Positions 19,452-30,100 of a stretch of 64,000 nucleotides of DNA are shown in pieces. The stretch is from Bryopsis sp. KO-2023 (Eukaryota > Chlorophyta > Ulvophyceae > Bryopsidales > Bryopsidaceae), in the NCBI GenBank assembly GCA_030272585.1, contig BSYQ01000001.1, positions 310,001 to 374,000 on the forward strand, given 5' to 3'. Made by a program: the position numbers and the translations under genes. The notes beneath the pieces are model-generated. The model saw nothing but the letters and a program-made list of their open reading frames with translations, searched no databases and had not been told where the DNA came from. How positions within the stretch are numbered: position 1 is the stretch's first letter; every line of letters begins with the position of its first letter.

Positions 19452-19800
19452 TGCAACGGCTATGACTCTGCAAGTCTGCCAGCCAAGCTGAAGGTGAAAC
19501 AAAGGGAGACCAAGGTGCAAAGCACTCCAAACAAGGTTAAAAGCTAGGTTAAACCAAGTGTACCAATACCCTAGAGGCGCTGCTCAAATACCCTGCTGCA
19601 GCACCTCTGACAAGACCTGATCCCCTGATCAGACAACTACTGAGCTGACACAGTGAACCCATCACTGTATCAGGTCAGATCACAGAATGTTCTGAGCTGC
19701 CAGTTCAGCAGGGACACCTGCTGAGCTGCCAGCTCGCCAACCTACAGTCAGATCTCCTGATTCAGGGCCCAGCAGGCTCTGAATCAGGCGATTCACTACA
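19452..19800 (-). repeat. LTR1, 5' LTR of copy B (349 bp)
   Basis: TG...CA ends. By eye it is identical to the LTR at 5986-6334 rather than to its partner at 10564-10913. In element orientation it is preceded by CAAGT (plus-strand ACTTG at 19801-19805), within LTR2 sequence. Confidence 0.95.
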
Positions 19801-20058
19801 ACTTGGCTCATCACCTCCTGCCTCAGAGACCAGAGCGGTTGTGGCTTCACACAGCCCACAGCCCTCCTTCGTTGTCTCTATATCCTTCACCAAACATTCT
19901 GCAAATGTGGCTACACACGGCTCTCCACCTGCAAAATTTAACACTGAAACTGCAGGATCCCCTTCAGATATGGCTACACATGGCTCTGTATCTGCAAGGT
20001 TCTCCATCATCTTCTTCTTTTTCGCCTCCCCATCAGATGTGAACCCCTGGCTCATCAC
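19801..20058 (-). pseudogene. LTR2 leader ORF, proximal part
   Basis: Eighty-six codons on the minus strand containing repeats of the type EPCVA(I/T), for example ADTEPCVAISEGDPA and AGGEPCVATFAE. The LTR1 pol leader has a similar AGGVPCEATPKG. The last complete codon (AGT, Ser) falls in the CAAGT target duplication, and the frame resumes at 6340. This shows the two elements share an ancestral pol leader. Confidence 0.65.
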
Positions 20059-22859
20059 CCTCAGGGTTTCCTTACTCTCCTACGTCCTCCCTGGACTTCC
20101 ATTCCCGCGAAAACTTGGGGCTGAGCAACTTTCTTGAGGGATGCTGATCTTAGCTTCCCCGCTCAGTTGTCCTACATGGGTGTATGCTTCACATGGCACT
20201 CCACTCATGCACCATCTCCTCAGATGTGGCTACACATGGCTCTGCATCTGCAGAAAATATCTACTGCAAGTTTTGTTTACCCTTGTGAGGTGTGGCTACT
20301 CCACCCTCAGGCCTTCCTCTTCTTCATTTCAAAACCCTTGGACCAATTCCTTCCACAAAACATCAATTGCACGCCGCACACAATCTGCCTGGCATGTATT
20401 CTCATTTCAGCCGCACGCCGCACACGGCCTGCCTGGCATGTACACTTCACTCCCAATAAACAACTAACTACCATGTGGCTGTAAAGGTATAAATCTGCCA
20501 CATACTTCCAATCTTTTTTTTTTTTTAATCTACTGCAATCAACCTAAAAATAAGTTGAGTACACCTCTGTCTCACAACCTGGATCCTCAGCACTCTCACA
20601 ATACTACTGAGTAAGAAATCAGCCCGTACGAAAGTCTGCCACTTCTCCTTTCCAGACTTTTAATGTACAGTCATCTCAAACACACTGTAGCATCCTACTG
20701 ACCACAGGTTAGAAACCTCTACCAATATTACTGCACCAGAAATCAGCAACTTCTCAGCCAAATAAAAATGAAAAGGACAAAATCAAACCAAACTACCATA
20801 GAAATTCTTCTTTTGTTCAGCCATTTGTCCCCTGAACTGATGTACTTTTTCTATGCCTCAAGAGCACCACTAGTGATCAATTACTCTCCAGAAATTTCTG
20901 ATAAACTGAACAAACTTCCAGAATGGGCTATAACCTGAAAAACTCATCTCTCAGTCACCATAAAGATAAGAAACCAAGAGTGTTTTAGAGAAATCCCCAT
21001 TTCTGTAAAAACCAAGATTCCCAAACTCAAACTGTTCCACTGAAATCTTGCTGAAACGAACTCTAGTATCGAAGAAACCCTGCCATCCACCAAGAATCAC
21101 TCTGTCCAACAATGGGTAGGATGTGGCTGCATTGGCACTTCATCCTCCCTATCGGGTTTCATTCCTCTTCAAAGATAAGCATAATTCCTGATATCTAGAA
21201 TACTCTCAACCATCTTTGTTCTACCAGAATTCTGTCGAACTAAACCATAGTAATTCGAAAATGCTGCCACCAATTGAAAAACACCCTCTTTACCAATGGG
21301 CAGGATATGGTTATCTCATAACTGCATCCTCCCCATCAGATTTCTTCTTCTCTTCAAAAGATAATCTGTGTTTTCAATTCTGCACAATTTCCTGAATACT
21401 CTAGAGACAATCCAAAACTCAGCCTCCTATTTCATTCAACTAAGGAAACTTTTCCTTTCCAGAAGTCCTCTAATCACTGGCTACTACTTAGCTCACAACG
21501 AGGGTCATCCTTAGACAAAACAGCTGCCCTCATTTGAATATCTCTAACTGAATATTTCCTGATAGCCAAGAAGGATAAGATGTTCTACTTCTGCAACACC
21601 TAAGAGTCAGCTACTGCTGTTCATATCCTTCTTCAAATACTAGCTACCACTCAGTCTAATAAGTGAAAGTCCCATAGACCTATTGGTCCTCAATAAATCT
21701 CTATTTTTCCCGTCCTGACAACTAGCAAATATATACTGCCATCATCTCAGCCTGGACTGAAAAATGTCTGTCCACTGACAACTACCTTGACAAATACCGC
21801 TGCGAATTTGCTCTGTCAAAGAACAGAAAATGATCTGCCACTGATCTGCCATAGACTGAAAATATTCTGTCATTTGTCTCAACAAACACCAGAAAATAAT
21901 CTGCCACAAGTCTATTCGAGATCAAAAATTTGCTGCCCTTTGTCCTGCTAAGCAACTGAGTAATCTGCTGCCCTTTGCTCTATATAGAAACCAAGAACAG
22001 ATCCTGTGCATTTACCAAGATAAAGACACGAGACTCTTCCACTAAAATACAAAGACACTTCAACTGACCAATAGATTAGAACTGAAAGATGCCTTAGCTT
22101 TCTGCAAGCAACTCTAAACAAATTCTGATCTTCAGTTCTCCTCATTTCAAGTTCAGAAACGACTCTGAAAAATTTCCTCAAGCTATTGTGTAATCACTGA
22201 AACACCTGAAAATGTTCCCACAATCAGCACGAATGTAGCAGGTGACCCTGATGTACAAACATCCAAAATATGTATGCACAATCACATCAAAGCTGATGTG
22301 ACACATGTTCTGACCTGCCACTAAAACCCAAGAATTTTTCACTGCAACCTTCCACACTCTGAAATGATAAGCCAACCACTACTGCTCAATCCAACTGAGC
22401 CAAGGATAATATTCCACTAAAGGATGCACAGATCCAAGCAAACAAGAAGAGACTTCTTTTGAAAAATGGACCTTTATCCCATATCAGCAAAGAAAAGTCT
22501 CTGATCAGAGAATCCTAACTTCTGACCAATAAAGCTGTCAAATATCACCACCAGACTTTTCAAACAATATATCAAAACTTCCCTGAAAAATCTGCCTGGT
22601 CTCAAAGACTCTTTTCATAATTTTCCCCACTGACTTGTGATCAATCAAAGCCTTTCAGAACATCTCCCTTACTTCAGCCTGAAAATTTGACTGCAACTCT
22701 TGAAATCCTTTCTAAAGTGATCAAACATCTTTCCAGAATGTGTGCTGCAATCAGAAGATCATAGATCACCTGATCCTGAAATCAATATGCAGCTCACTAC
22801 TTCTAAAGTCACTTCAATCAACCAACGAAATGATCAGATCACTTCTAATCAAATGTAAC
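20059..22859 (-). other. LTR2 internal noncoding region
   Basis: Read on both strands. It is A/C-rich on the plus strand with many CTGCCA and TCTGCC words and no ORF longer than about 115 codons with recognisable content. A poly(T) run of about 14 lies at 20513-20526. Nothing else is supported. Confidence 0.65.
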
Positions 22860-23995
22860 ACTATCAGCGTGTAACACTCTTGCATCTCACATCTGCGCTC
22901 GACCTGCGCTCAGCCTGCGCTCAACCTGCGCTCAACCTGCGCCAACTTGCGCTCAGCTGTGCGATGTCTGCATCAGTCCAGCGATGCATGCCGTGCATTG
23001 CTTCTGACATGCACATCACCACGTGCACTGCAACTCTTCCTGGTCGCAGCAACTTAATTTGCGCTGCGCAATTCTCACTCTCGCATACATCTTGCCACGT
23101 TCTGAGCAAGTCACCAGAACCTGCACCTTGTGTCGACCTTGCACAGAGCTGCGCGATCCCTGCATCAGATGTTCCTTCCATCGACACGCAGTCCCAACAT
23201 CGTCTGCGAACTTCCATCAAGAGCTGCACAATCCCTGAAACACTGCGCAATGCCTGCACCATCTGCGCCATTCCTGCATCTGCGTGCATATGTCCCATCG
23301 ACATTACAATCCATCGCATGCAGCGTAAATCTGTCGTCTGCAGTGCAATCTCGTATGTGCTGCGCTTTCCTGTGGCTGCTGCGCGTCACATCATCGACTT
23401 ACGCCGTGCCAACATTCGCTGCGCAATTTCGCATGTGCAGCGCTTTCCTGCGGCTGCTGCGCGTCCCATCATCAACTTACGCAGTGCCAACATTCGCTGC
23501 GCACCTCCAGCAAAACCTGCGCACTTTCTGCCTGCGACGCAATTCTGCACCCGCGGTACAATTCCATATTCGCTGCGCAATTCTACATCCGCGGTACAGC
23601 TCTGCATCTGCGGCGCAATCCTGGAGTTGCTGCGCCACCCAACGTTTCCTGCGACGCTGCACATAGTCGTGCTGCGCTTGACAATGCTGCGCGCCTGTGT
23701 GTGTGCTGCGGTTCTGCATACTCCAAGGTACTGCCCTGCGCTCAGCACATACCAATGCTGCGCATGCCATGTCTGGTGCGCAGTTCTCATACACACATAC
23801 ACTGCAAGCAACTGTACTCCTGACGCCGATTCTGCGCCTTTTCTCCATAGAGCACACTGAAAACTCCAACAGACCACTCCAATCCTTCACAGCACTTGCT
23901 TCTGCCTTGCAAACCTTTGCTGTGCGTCTGTCAGTTGTCCTGCGCCTCTGCGCCTTCTACTCTGCGCGTCTACCACGCATAGTGCTGCCTCTGCA
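22860..23995 (-). repeat. GCGCA/TGCGC-dense leader of LTR2 element
   Basis: About 1.1 kb in which CTGCGC, GCGCAA and TGCGCT words recur every 10-40 bases, for example the four near-copies of CTGCGCTCAACCTG around 22895-22945. Irregular spacing rules out a simple satellite. ORFs here are low-complexity by-products. A similar but shorter stretch occupies the same place in LTR1 (about 19030-19400). Confidence 0.7.
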
Positions 23996-24031
23996 GCTTG
24001 CCAGGCTCGTTTGTGATCTTGTCACAAGCCT

Positions 24032-24043
24032 GCTCCGAAACCA
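24032..24043 (-). promoter_or_regulatory. Primer binding site of LTR2 element
   Basis: The complement reads TGGTTTCGGAGC, one base inside the 5' LTR and identical to the LTR1 primer site. It is followed by a CTTGTG...CACAA stem-loop. Initiator-Met-type priming is inferred from the 10/12 match to the common plant site. Confidence 0.65.
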
Positions 24044-24044
24044 C

Positions 24045-24560
24045 TGTAACGATTCTGCCCTGCAGATCGCTTTTTCCGCTTCAGTCTACCGAAGACTGCG
24101 ACCCTGTCGGTCTGCCAGTCTGAACCGCCTGTTCTATTGAACGGCCGTGAGAGAGACACTTGAACCCAGCAAGGTTCAAGGGCGAGATAAGTTCCAAACA
24201 AAGGTTAGGTTTTGTTACAAGAACGTTCAAACCCCAAGAACTTATAGAATACCCTAGCAGCCTTGATCCCAACTGATCATAGGCTGTAACATCAGTCTGC
24301 ATCAGTACTGCAAGCTATCAGACCTTGCAGTCCTGTCAATCAGAGCCCAGCTCAGCCCCGCGGCCATTCCTGTGGTGCTGAGCGACCTTCTAGAACATTC
24401 TAGCTGACAGCTCAGTAGTCCACGTACTACTTCACTGACAGCACACCCTGACTGACAGTACGCTGCCTCAGGGCAGCCAAACTCCTACTTAAAGTACTGC
24501 AGCACTGTCAGCAAGCCTGCTGACGTACTGCAGGGCTGGCAAAAACCCTGATTCGCTACA
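24045..24560 (-). repeat. LTR2, 5' LTR (516 bp)
   Basis: Reverse complement starts TGTAGCGAATCAGGG and ends AATCGTTACA. It is followed on the plus strand by GTTGA (24561-24565), the duplication that also occurs at 9868-9872 as TCAAC. Roughly two differences from the other LTR2 LTR. Confidence 0.93.
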
Positions 24561-25260
24561 GTTGAGTCGTTTGGGACGACTTTTCGTGTGCTCGCGTGCG
24601 ACTTCCAAAGAAGCAATAGTTCATTTGGATTCGTGGGTAGAGTCTTTAGGTTCTCCGCGAGTGGTGGTTGCAGATAACGCCAGGGCATTCGCCAGCAAAT
24701 CGTTTCGGGAATGGGCCGAGCGTAATTCGGTGGACGTTACGTATACGCCCCCCTACAGTCATAAATCAGCGGGATTAGTCGAGCGGTTTAATAAGTCGGT
24801 GATGCAGAGAATGCGACGCATGGGTAGTGAGGTACGAGGGGGCGTGGAAAAGAAGTGGCCCACAATGGTGAAGGAGATCGAGCACATCTTGTGGCATACG
24901 CCCCATCAGGGTGTTGGGTACAGTCCTTTTGAGATAGCTTTTGGAATTGGACAGGATGGTCATGTGTTATTGACTTGGGTTCAGATTCGCGAATTGGCGC
25001 GACAATGCTTTCGACAACAGGTGATGGATGCAAATCGACGATCTGCAGCAGTGGTTGAACGACGTTTCGTCTATGGCCAAAAGGTGTGGTTATATAATCA
25101 TGAGGTTGCTGCAAGTTTGGGAAAAAAACTTCAGGAGTTGTGGGTGGGTCCTTTCGAATTTCAAGGGTATGTATCACGCAGTGTGGGTGTTCTGTGGAAT
25201 GCGCAGCAACAATTGGTTACTTCGCATTTGGATTTCGTACGGGCTTGGGAAGCGTGTTAA
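24561..25260 (+). pseudogene. Host element E: integrase core and C-terminal part
   Basis: About 232 codons that resume the integrase interrupted at 9868. They carry the second catalytic Asp (VVVADNARAFAS) and the Glu (SAGLVERFNKS), a helix-rich section, then a GPF-like module (QELWVGPFEFQGYV), stopping at TAA 25258. No chromodomain follows, unlike LTR1. The frame is intact, so the element was probably functional when LTR2 landed in it. Confidence 0.87.
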
Positions 25261-25345
25261 ATGAATGATGGTTGTTTATGGTTTTTTGGGACATTTGGTG
25301 GAATGAAGCTTTAGTTGTTAATGAGGGACAATGGTGGAAGGAGAA

Positions 25346-25670
25346 TGTGAGTGGTGGGAAGTATAAGAGGCGTGGCAGGAACAGACAGATCGATCTTGTT
25401 GTAATCCAATCCATTCTCAGAAGTAGTCTGGTGCCGAAAGGCCAAGTGTCTAGCCGGAAGGCAAGAAAGAACCGACTGTCGGAAGACACACAGTTCAGAA
25501 GACGACTGGAAAGTCGCAAACACTACGTCACATTTTACAGCAGGAAGGCTATTGAACCAAACACAAACGAACAACACAACTGTTGCGTAGTGCAACCAGC
25601 CGAAATACAACCAATCGATCAATCTTGCAAAATTGCGTGAGGAACACTTGCTGCTCCTATCGCAACACAA
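25346..25670 (+). repeat. Possible 3' LTR of element E
   Basis: A purine-rich run GGTGGAAGGAGAA immediately precedes TGTGAGTGG at 25346, the arrangement seen before the other LTRs here. A TATAAGAGG lies shortly inside. The right end is not fixed; a candidate ending in CAACACA falls near 25670. No second copy is in the window to confirm it. Confidence 0.3.
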
Positions 25671-26039
25671 TACAATCACCTGATTAAAAAAAAAGTTCCC
25701 CTGGATTGGTAAGCCACTGGAAAAATACCAACCAGCCAAAAAAGCATTTCAGACCCCATTTGGTTCCAAGATAGCATTCTAAGCACCTCATTACAGATCT
25801 TCTCAAGCCATTTACACCTCGATTGGCCACGTGTTATCTAATGTTTGTTGATAGGATGGCTCTTATCGTGACAACCCCTCTGGTGAGAAATCCACTTGCA
25901 TGATAACCACGTGATCAGTCAAGTCTTTGACGAGGATGGGACATCGAAGACATTAGGCCGAATAAAACCCCTTCCAGAAGTGCTGCAATCAAGCAGCCCA
26001 GGTGTTTTTTCTAACTTCCAGTTGCATTTTGATTCGGAG

Positions 26040-27121
26040 ATGGCAGGCATGCAGTGCTTTGGATTTTGCTTGACTATGGCGGTGTTGTTGTGCACCGCTT
26101 CCGCGTGCTCCTCTGAGAATGGCTGCGATTTCCCTGGCGACGGGGAACTGAACTATGGAAAAGAGTACGTTCTTCATTTGTAGAAAGGGATCTAGGAGGG
26201 GGAAACTGTGTGCGTTGTTCAACTGACAATTCTTGTGGCGGCGGTGCAGAACTATTACCAACTCAGCCCAGGAATGCTGCGACCTCTGCAAGAACAGAGG
26301 AGGTAGGGCTGGCTCGATTCGTTCGCAATTTTATTCGTTTCTAAACCCGCGCGTCCAGATCGACTGAGCTGCGGGGTCTCCGATTTTTTGCGCCACCTGT
26401 TTACGCCAGAGGCCACACTTCATTCGACGTTCTCATGAATGTTTTTGTAGGGTGCTGGACCTGGGTGTGGTTTCGTCACGACGATGGCCACAACAAGAAA
26501 GGAGAGTGCTGGATGAGGTCGATTTTTAACAAGAAGGTTAAAAAGTCTTCGACCGTTTGCGGATCGATGGTGACGCCCGAGCAAGAAAAGTCCTGCACGC
26601 CTGACGTAAGAATTTTGCTGTTTCTCAGAAGCAAAGGGGAAAGGGGTAGCCATATGCGGACCGTATTGGAGGCATTTTTCCCAGTGGTGTTTAAAGTTTT
26701 GAACATTTTCTTAATGCAGTGGCAAGGATGTAAGGAGGGCCAGGACTGGAAATGTTGCTCCAAGAAGTGCCGCTACTCTGATGGTGGTTGGAAATGTGCT
26801 ACTTGCATCCACAAGGTAAATTCGAGACTTTAGTGCTGAGAAAATCTGTAAATCTAAAATCTCTAAATTTTTGAATTTTCTTTGAAAATCAAACCTTTGC
26901 TGCATGACCAGCAGTTTCTGTTTTTCTTTCTTGTTTCTGTGTGGTTGGAACACCTGGTGGACTCTTGAGTACTTGAGCATTAAAAGGTGGACTCTTTTCA
27001 ACTCTGATGTGATGTGCTGTTCATTCAGGGTCAAGATTGCACTCCAAATGGTTTGAAATGTTGTGGGGGTGAGAAATGCACCTGGGCTGGACCATCAGGA
27101 ACAGGCTACGTCTGTTTCTAG
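26040..27121 (+). CDS. Small secreted cysteine-rich protein (PAN/apple-like plus two knottin-like repeats)
   Basis: Five exons: 26040-26164, 26250-26302, 26451-26605, 26720-26815, 27029-27121. All have GT-AG borders and close to 173 residues. Residues 1-23 are a signal peptide (MAGMQCFGFCLTMAVLLCTA). The middle has a PAN/apple-like pattern: AQECCDLCKNRGG, CWTWVWF and KGECWM. Two C-terminal Cys modules follow, one per exon, each with a C-x6-CC-x(3)-C core (GCKEGQDWKCCSKKC; DCTPNGLKCCGGEKC). This is consistent with an extracellular ligand-binding or cell-wall protein. It lies 0.4 kb from element E. The exact family is not certain. Confidence 0.75.
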
Positions 27122-30100
27122 ATTTCAAGAACATCAATTTTGAGAGACCTCTGCTAAACCGTTTGGTCCTTGTTGGGCCATTCTCCACCACTAAGCGTCA
27201 ATTTGAATTGGTTTGGAGAGGAAGCATCATAAAAAGCGTCAATTCATAATTAGCACTCGTGTGGGATTATGTGTAATGTTAGGAAGGTGCTATACTAGGC
27301 ACCATGGGTAGGCATATACTGTTTTCAATCAGCAGTGAACTTGAATTTTGTGGTATTGTTTATTGTTATCAAACTCTCAAGCAGATATGGCGATTGATGT
27401 CCTCAGCAGTTTGCTGTCCATCAAGTGGTTTGTATGATCACTGTTTTTCTTCTAAAACAACACCATCTCACACAAACTTTTGGGTAAGACTGGCATGACT
27501 CGGGATAATACTAAACAAAAGCTACAAATCAGAAAAAGATCATCCCACCTGTATTGTATGATACATTTACACAAACCCATGTTTGTTTATAATTGCTTAC
27601 TACAATACGTTAGGTTAACAGACGAACACCAGAGATCTAGCAGGATCAGCTGAAGAACCAACAAAAACAACAAAAACATGATACCTTTTGATGGATTTTC
27701 CAAGGATGTTCATGCCATTTGAACACCCTAAAATTGTAGAAAACAACAAAGAGTCCTTGGGTTTTTTGAACCCATCATCATAAGTGAATTATGTATTTTT
27801 TTTGGTGGATATCATTACACGTGTGGATTTGTTATTTTTTGTGTTTTTGTGTTTCGGTACTGTTTTTTGCTCTGAGGGTTAGTGGGCCAAATAATTTTAT
27901 ATCTCAAGGGAATCCGATGACAGGGTTGAAGTGGGCAGTTAATGTGGAGCGTTAAGGGAGTTTGGAATGCGGGAAATGATTGTTAGGATGGTTGAAATGA
28001 GTTGGAGGTGTTAGAAGTGGTTGGGTTGAGTCAGTTTGGGTTCGGTGTATAAAGAGAGTACGGAAGGGAACATGGAGAACCTTTTAAAATGTTGTTCGAA
28101 AGAAAACCCACCCGAACCCTCCCTGATTGTGATGACGTGATATTGATGCAAGGATGAAAGTTGAAAGGGCAATTGTATGCTCGGTTGCTGCTCTCAGGGT
28201 TGGGAGTATCGATGTGTTTTGTCTGGATAATCGCAATTTCGCCATATCTGCGACCTCGGAAGCGTGCATATTTCTACTTGGAGGAAGTTCGACGCATGTG
28301 CGTATGGATCATAGCCTTAGAAATTTCATCGCTTTGTAAATTTCTCCAACGACACGCAGACATATTCACAAGTTTGGCCTTTGCGGCGCAAAAACTTGAA
28401 GTTCTTCTGTGTGGATGTGAACGGCGCAGGGCTGAGGAGATTTGCTCAGTCAATTCCCAAATTCGGTTGTTCCACCAGTCTTACTGTCGACTTCGCCAAA
28501 CCGGAGCAGCCACTCGGCCTGGCCATTTTCGTAAACAAGAAACGTGAAGATAACTGCCGGAAGCAAAGAGAAATCACTGCTCGGTGACCCGGCGTGGAAA
28601 CGTGGTCGGCTCGGAGCAGGCTCGTTGGACCATTTGCTCCAGGGAGTGGCGATCTGTGCATATGCGACTCGGCGTCGACTTTGTTACTTTGCTAATTTGA
28701 AGAGGCTGTGGGACTCCCTGGGAAGCTTCGATGTTGAGGGCTCACAATGTGCGAGGGGAGTTCCTGGCGCACGGGAACTCGTCCATCCCCGACCTCGCTC
28801 ACCCCCCAACAAGAACTTGAAACACATGGTCTTAACGGCTCCCTTCACTTTTCACATGAGTCAGCAAACACCACCAACACCACGTGGAGTCACCCGAAAT
28901 ATCTCCGTGAGATGGTGTGATGCATGCAACATCTGGCATTTTCCAGCAAGTCCCCTGTGAGGTTCGCCAACTCTCCAACCACTCTTTCCGGAACAGCACG
29001 TCGAGGCTCCACAAAATGGCGGAAAACACGGCTCCGCAGGTAGGCCTCCACCTCCTTTAACCGAGAAGTAGCACCCCTGTATGCAGGGCAAGGGTTTTCG
29101 TATCGGAAACTCCTGCGACAGTTTCCTGTATTGTCGCCTTTGCCCTGTTTCTTTCCCTCGTCCATTGGCTCATCAATAAACGTATACAGAAGCTTTTTCC
29201 AGTTTTCGCAACCCTTTCATGTGATGATCTCGTAATGTCGGCGCCGAAATAAGGAATTCAGACACGAAAATGTGGTTCAAACTGAAGAGAAGGAACTCCA
29301 ATAAAAAGCCCCCCAATGAAACTTAGACTCATTGAAAAATTTCAACCCTTTTTAGATCTGTCAATGTCGAACAAGCAGCCTTATGTTTTTGTATTGTGTT
29401 GGGCTTCCAGCTGCGTATCGCAATCGACGACACACCAAACATCCCCAGCTCCACACATATCGCCTCCCCGATGCCAGGGAAGGTCACCAAAATGAAACCA
29501 CACAAACCCTCTCTTGCATCCGTTCCCGATGATGAGACCATTTGCCCTGAGGATGATGAACCCAGCCCCTTGCAGACTCCGTCCAAACAAAGAGGACCAA
29601 TAAAACGTTGTGACACTCCAGCAGTACTCAACCTTTCTCAAAAGACAAGAGAAAGTGACTGAGGGCCACGGGTTCCAGCATCGTTTGCGCAAGATTCACA
29701 AAGAAAATAGAGCAGTGTTTTTTTTGGGGGGGTGGGAGGAGGGGGTTTGGGAAGGTGCGAGTGGTGCGATGGTGTGCATACCAGTTTTTCAAGCTGTGCC
29801 AACGCACATGGAGGGTGGATTGGAAAGAATTGGGTGAGGGGGTTGCTACATGGAGTGTTTGGGAATGGAGGGGGTGTTTGGGAATGGGGGGGTTATGTCA
29901 CACGGCCCATGTGCGTGGGAAAAAAAAAAGGAACCACTTTTGAGGGAGAAAAACGTTAAAGAATGATTCTATGAATACACAACACATATACGTTTTCCTT
30001 GAAAGGGAGAGGGTATGCAAGGGGGGATAAGAATGGGAGATTTTTTCGTCTCATCCCAGGGAAATCCCCAGAATACAATGAATGCCTGATCAAATCGTGG

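Larger units (their letters stand above)
10564..19800 (-). mobile_element. LTR1-family chromovirus, copy B, full-length but with mismatched flanks
   Basis: A 9.2-kb structurally complete element. In element order it has: 5' LTR (19800-19452), tRNA primer site, GCGCA-rich leader, two small ORFs, gag, pol, a RING-like ORF, a noncoding stretch, polypurine tract and 3' LTR (10913-10564). All ORFs are open. The flanks do not match: CAAGT precedes the 5' LTR, inside LTR2, while GTAAG follows the 3' LTR, inside element E. With copy A's CAAGT, this shows that the two ends of copy B come from two different insertions. Confidence 0.95.
19801..24560 (-). mobile_element. LTR2-family non-autonomous element, 5' half
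   Basis: Running leftward it has: a 516-bp 5' LTR (24560-24045), a primer site, a GCGCA-dense leader (about 23,995-22,860), about 2.7 kb without any supported gene, and the proximal leader ORF that is cut at 19801 by the LTR1 insertion. The continuation is at 6335-9867. Adding both halves gives about 8.3 kb including LTRs, large for an element without enzymes, so it resembles a large retrotransposon derivative mobilised by LTR1-type proteins. Confidence 0.88.

Noticed and set aside
1-19800. Copies A and B as two independent, simply inserted elements in opposite orientation
   Set aside because: Copy B's flanking 5-mers do not match each other, while its 5' flank matches copy A's 3' flank; LTR differences give the same pairing.
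22880-24140. Overlapping 130-326-codon ORFs in the LTR2 leader
   Set aside because: All arise from GCGCA/TGCGC word repetition, appear on both strands and in several frames, and contain no motif.
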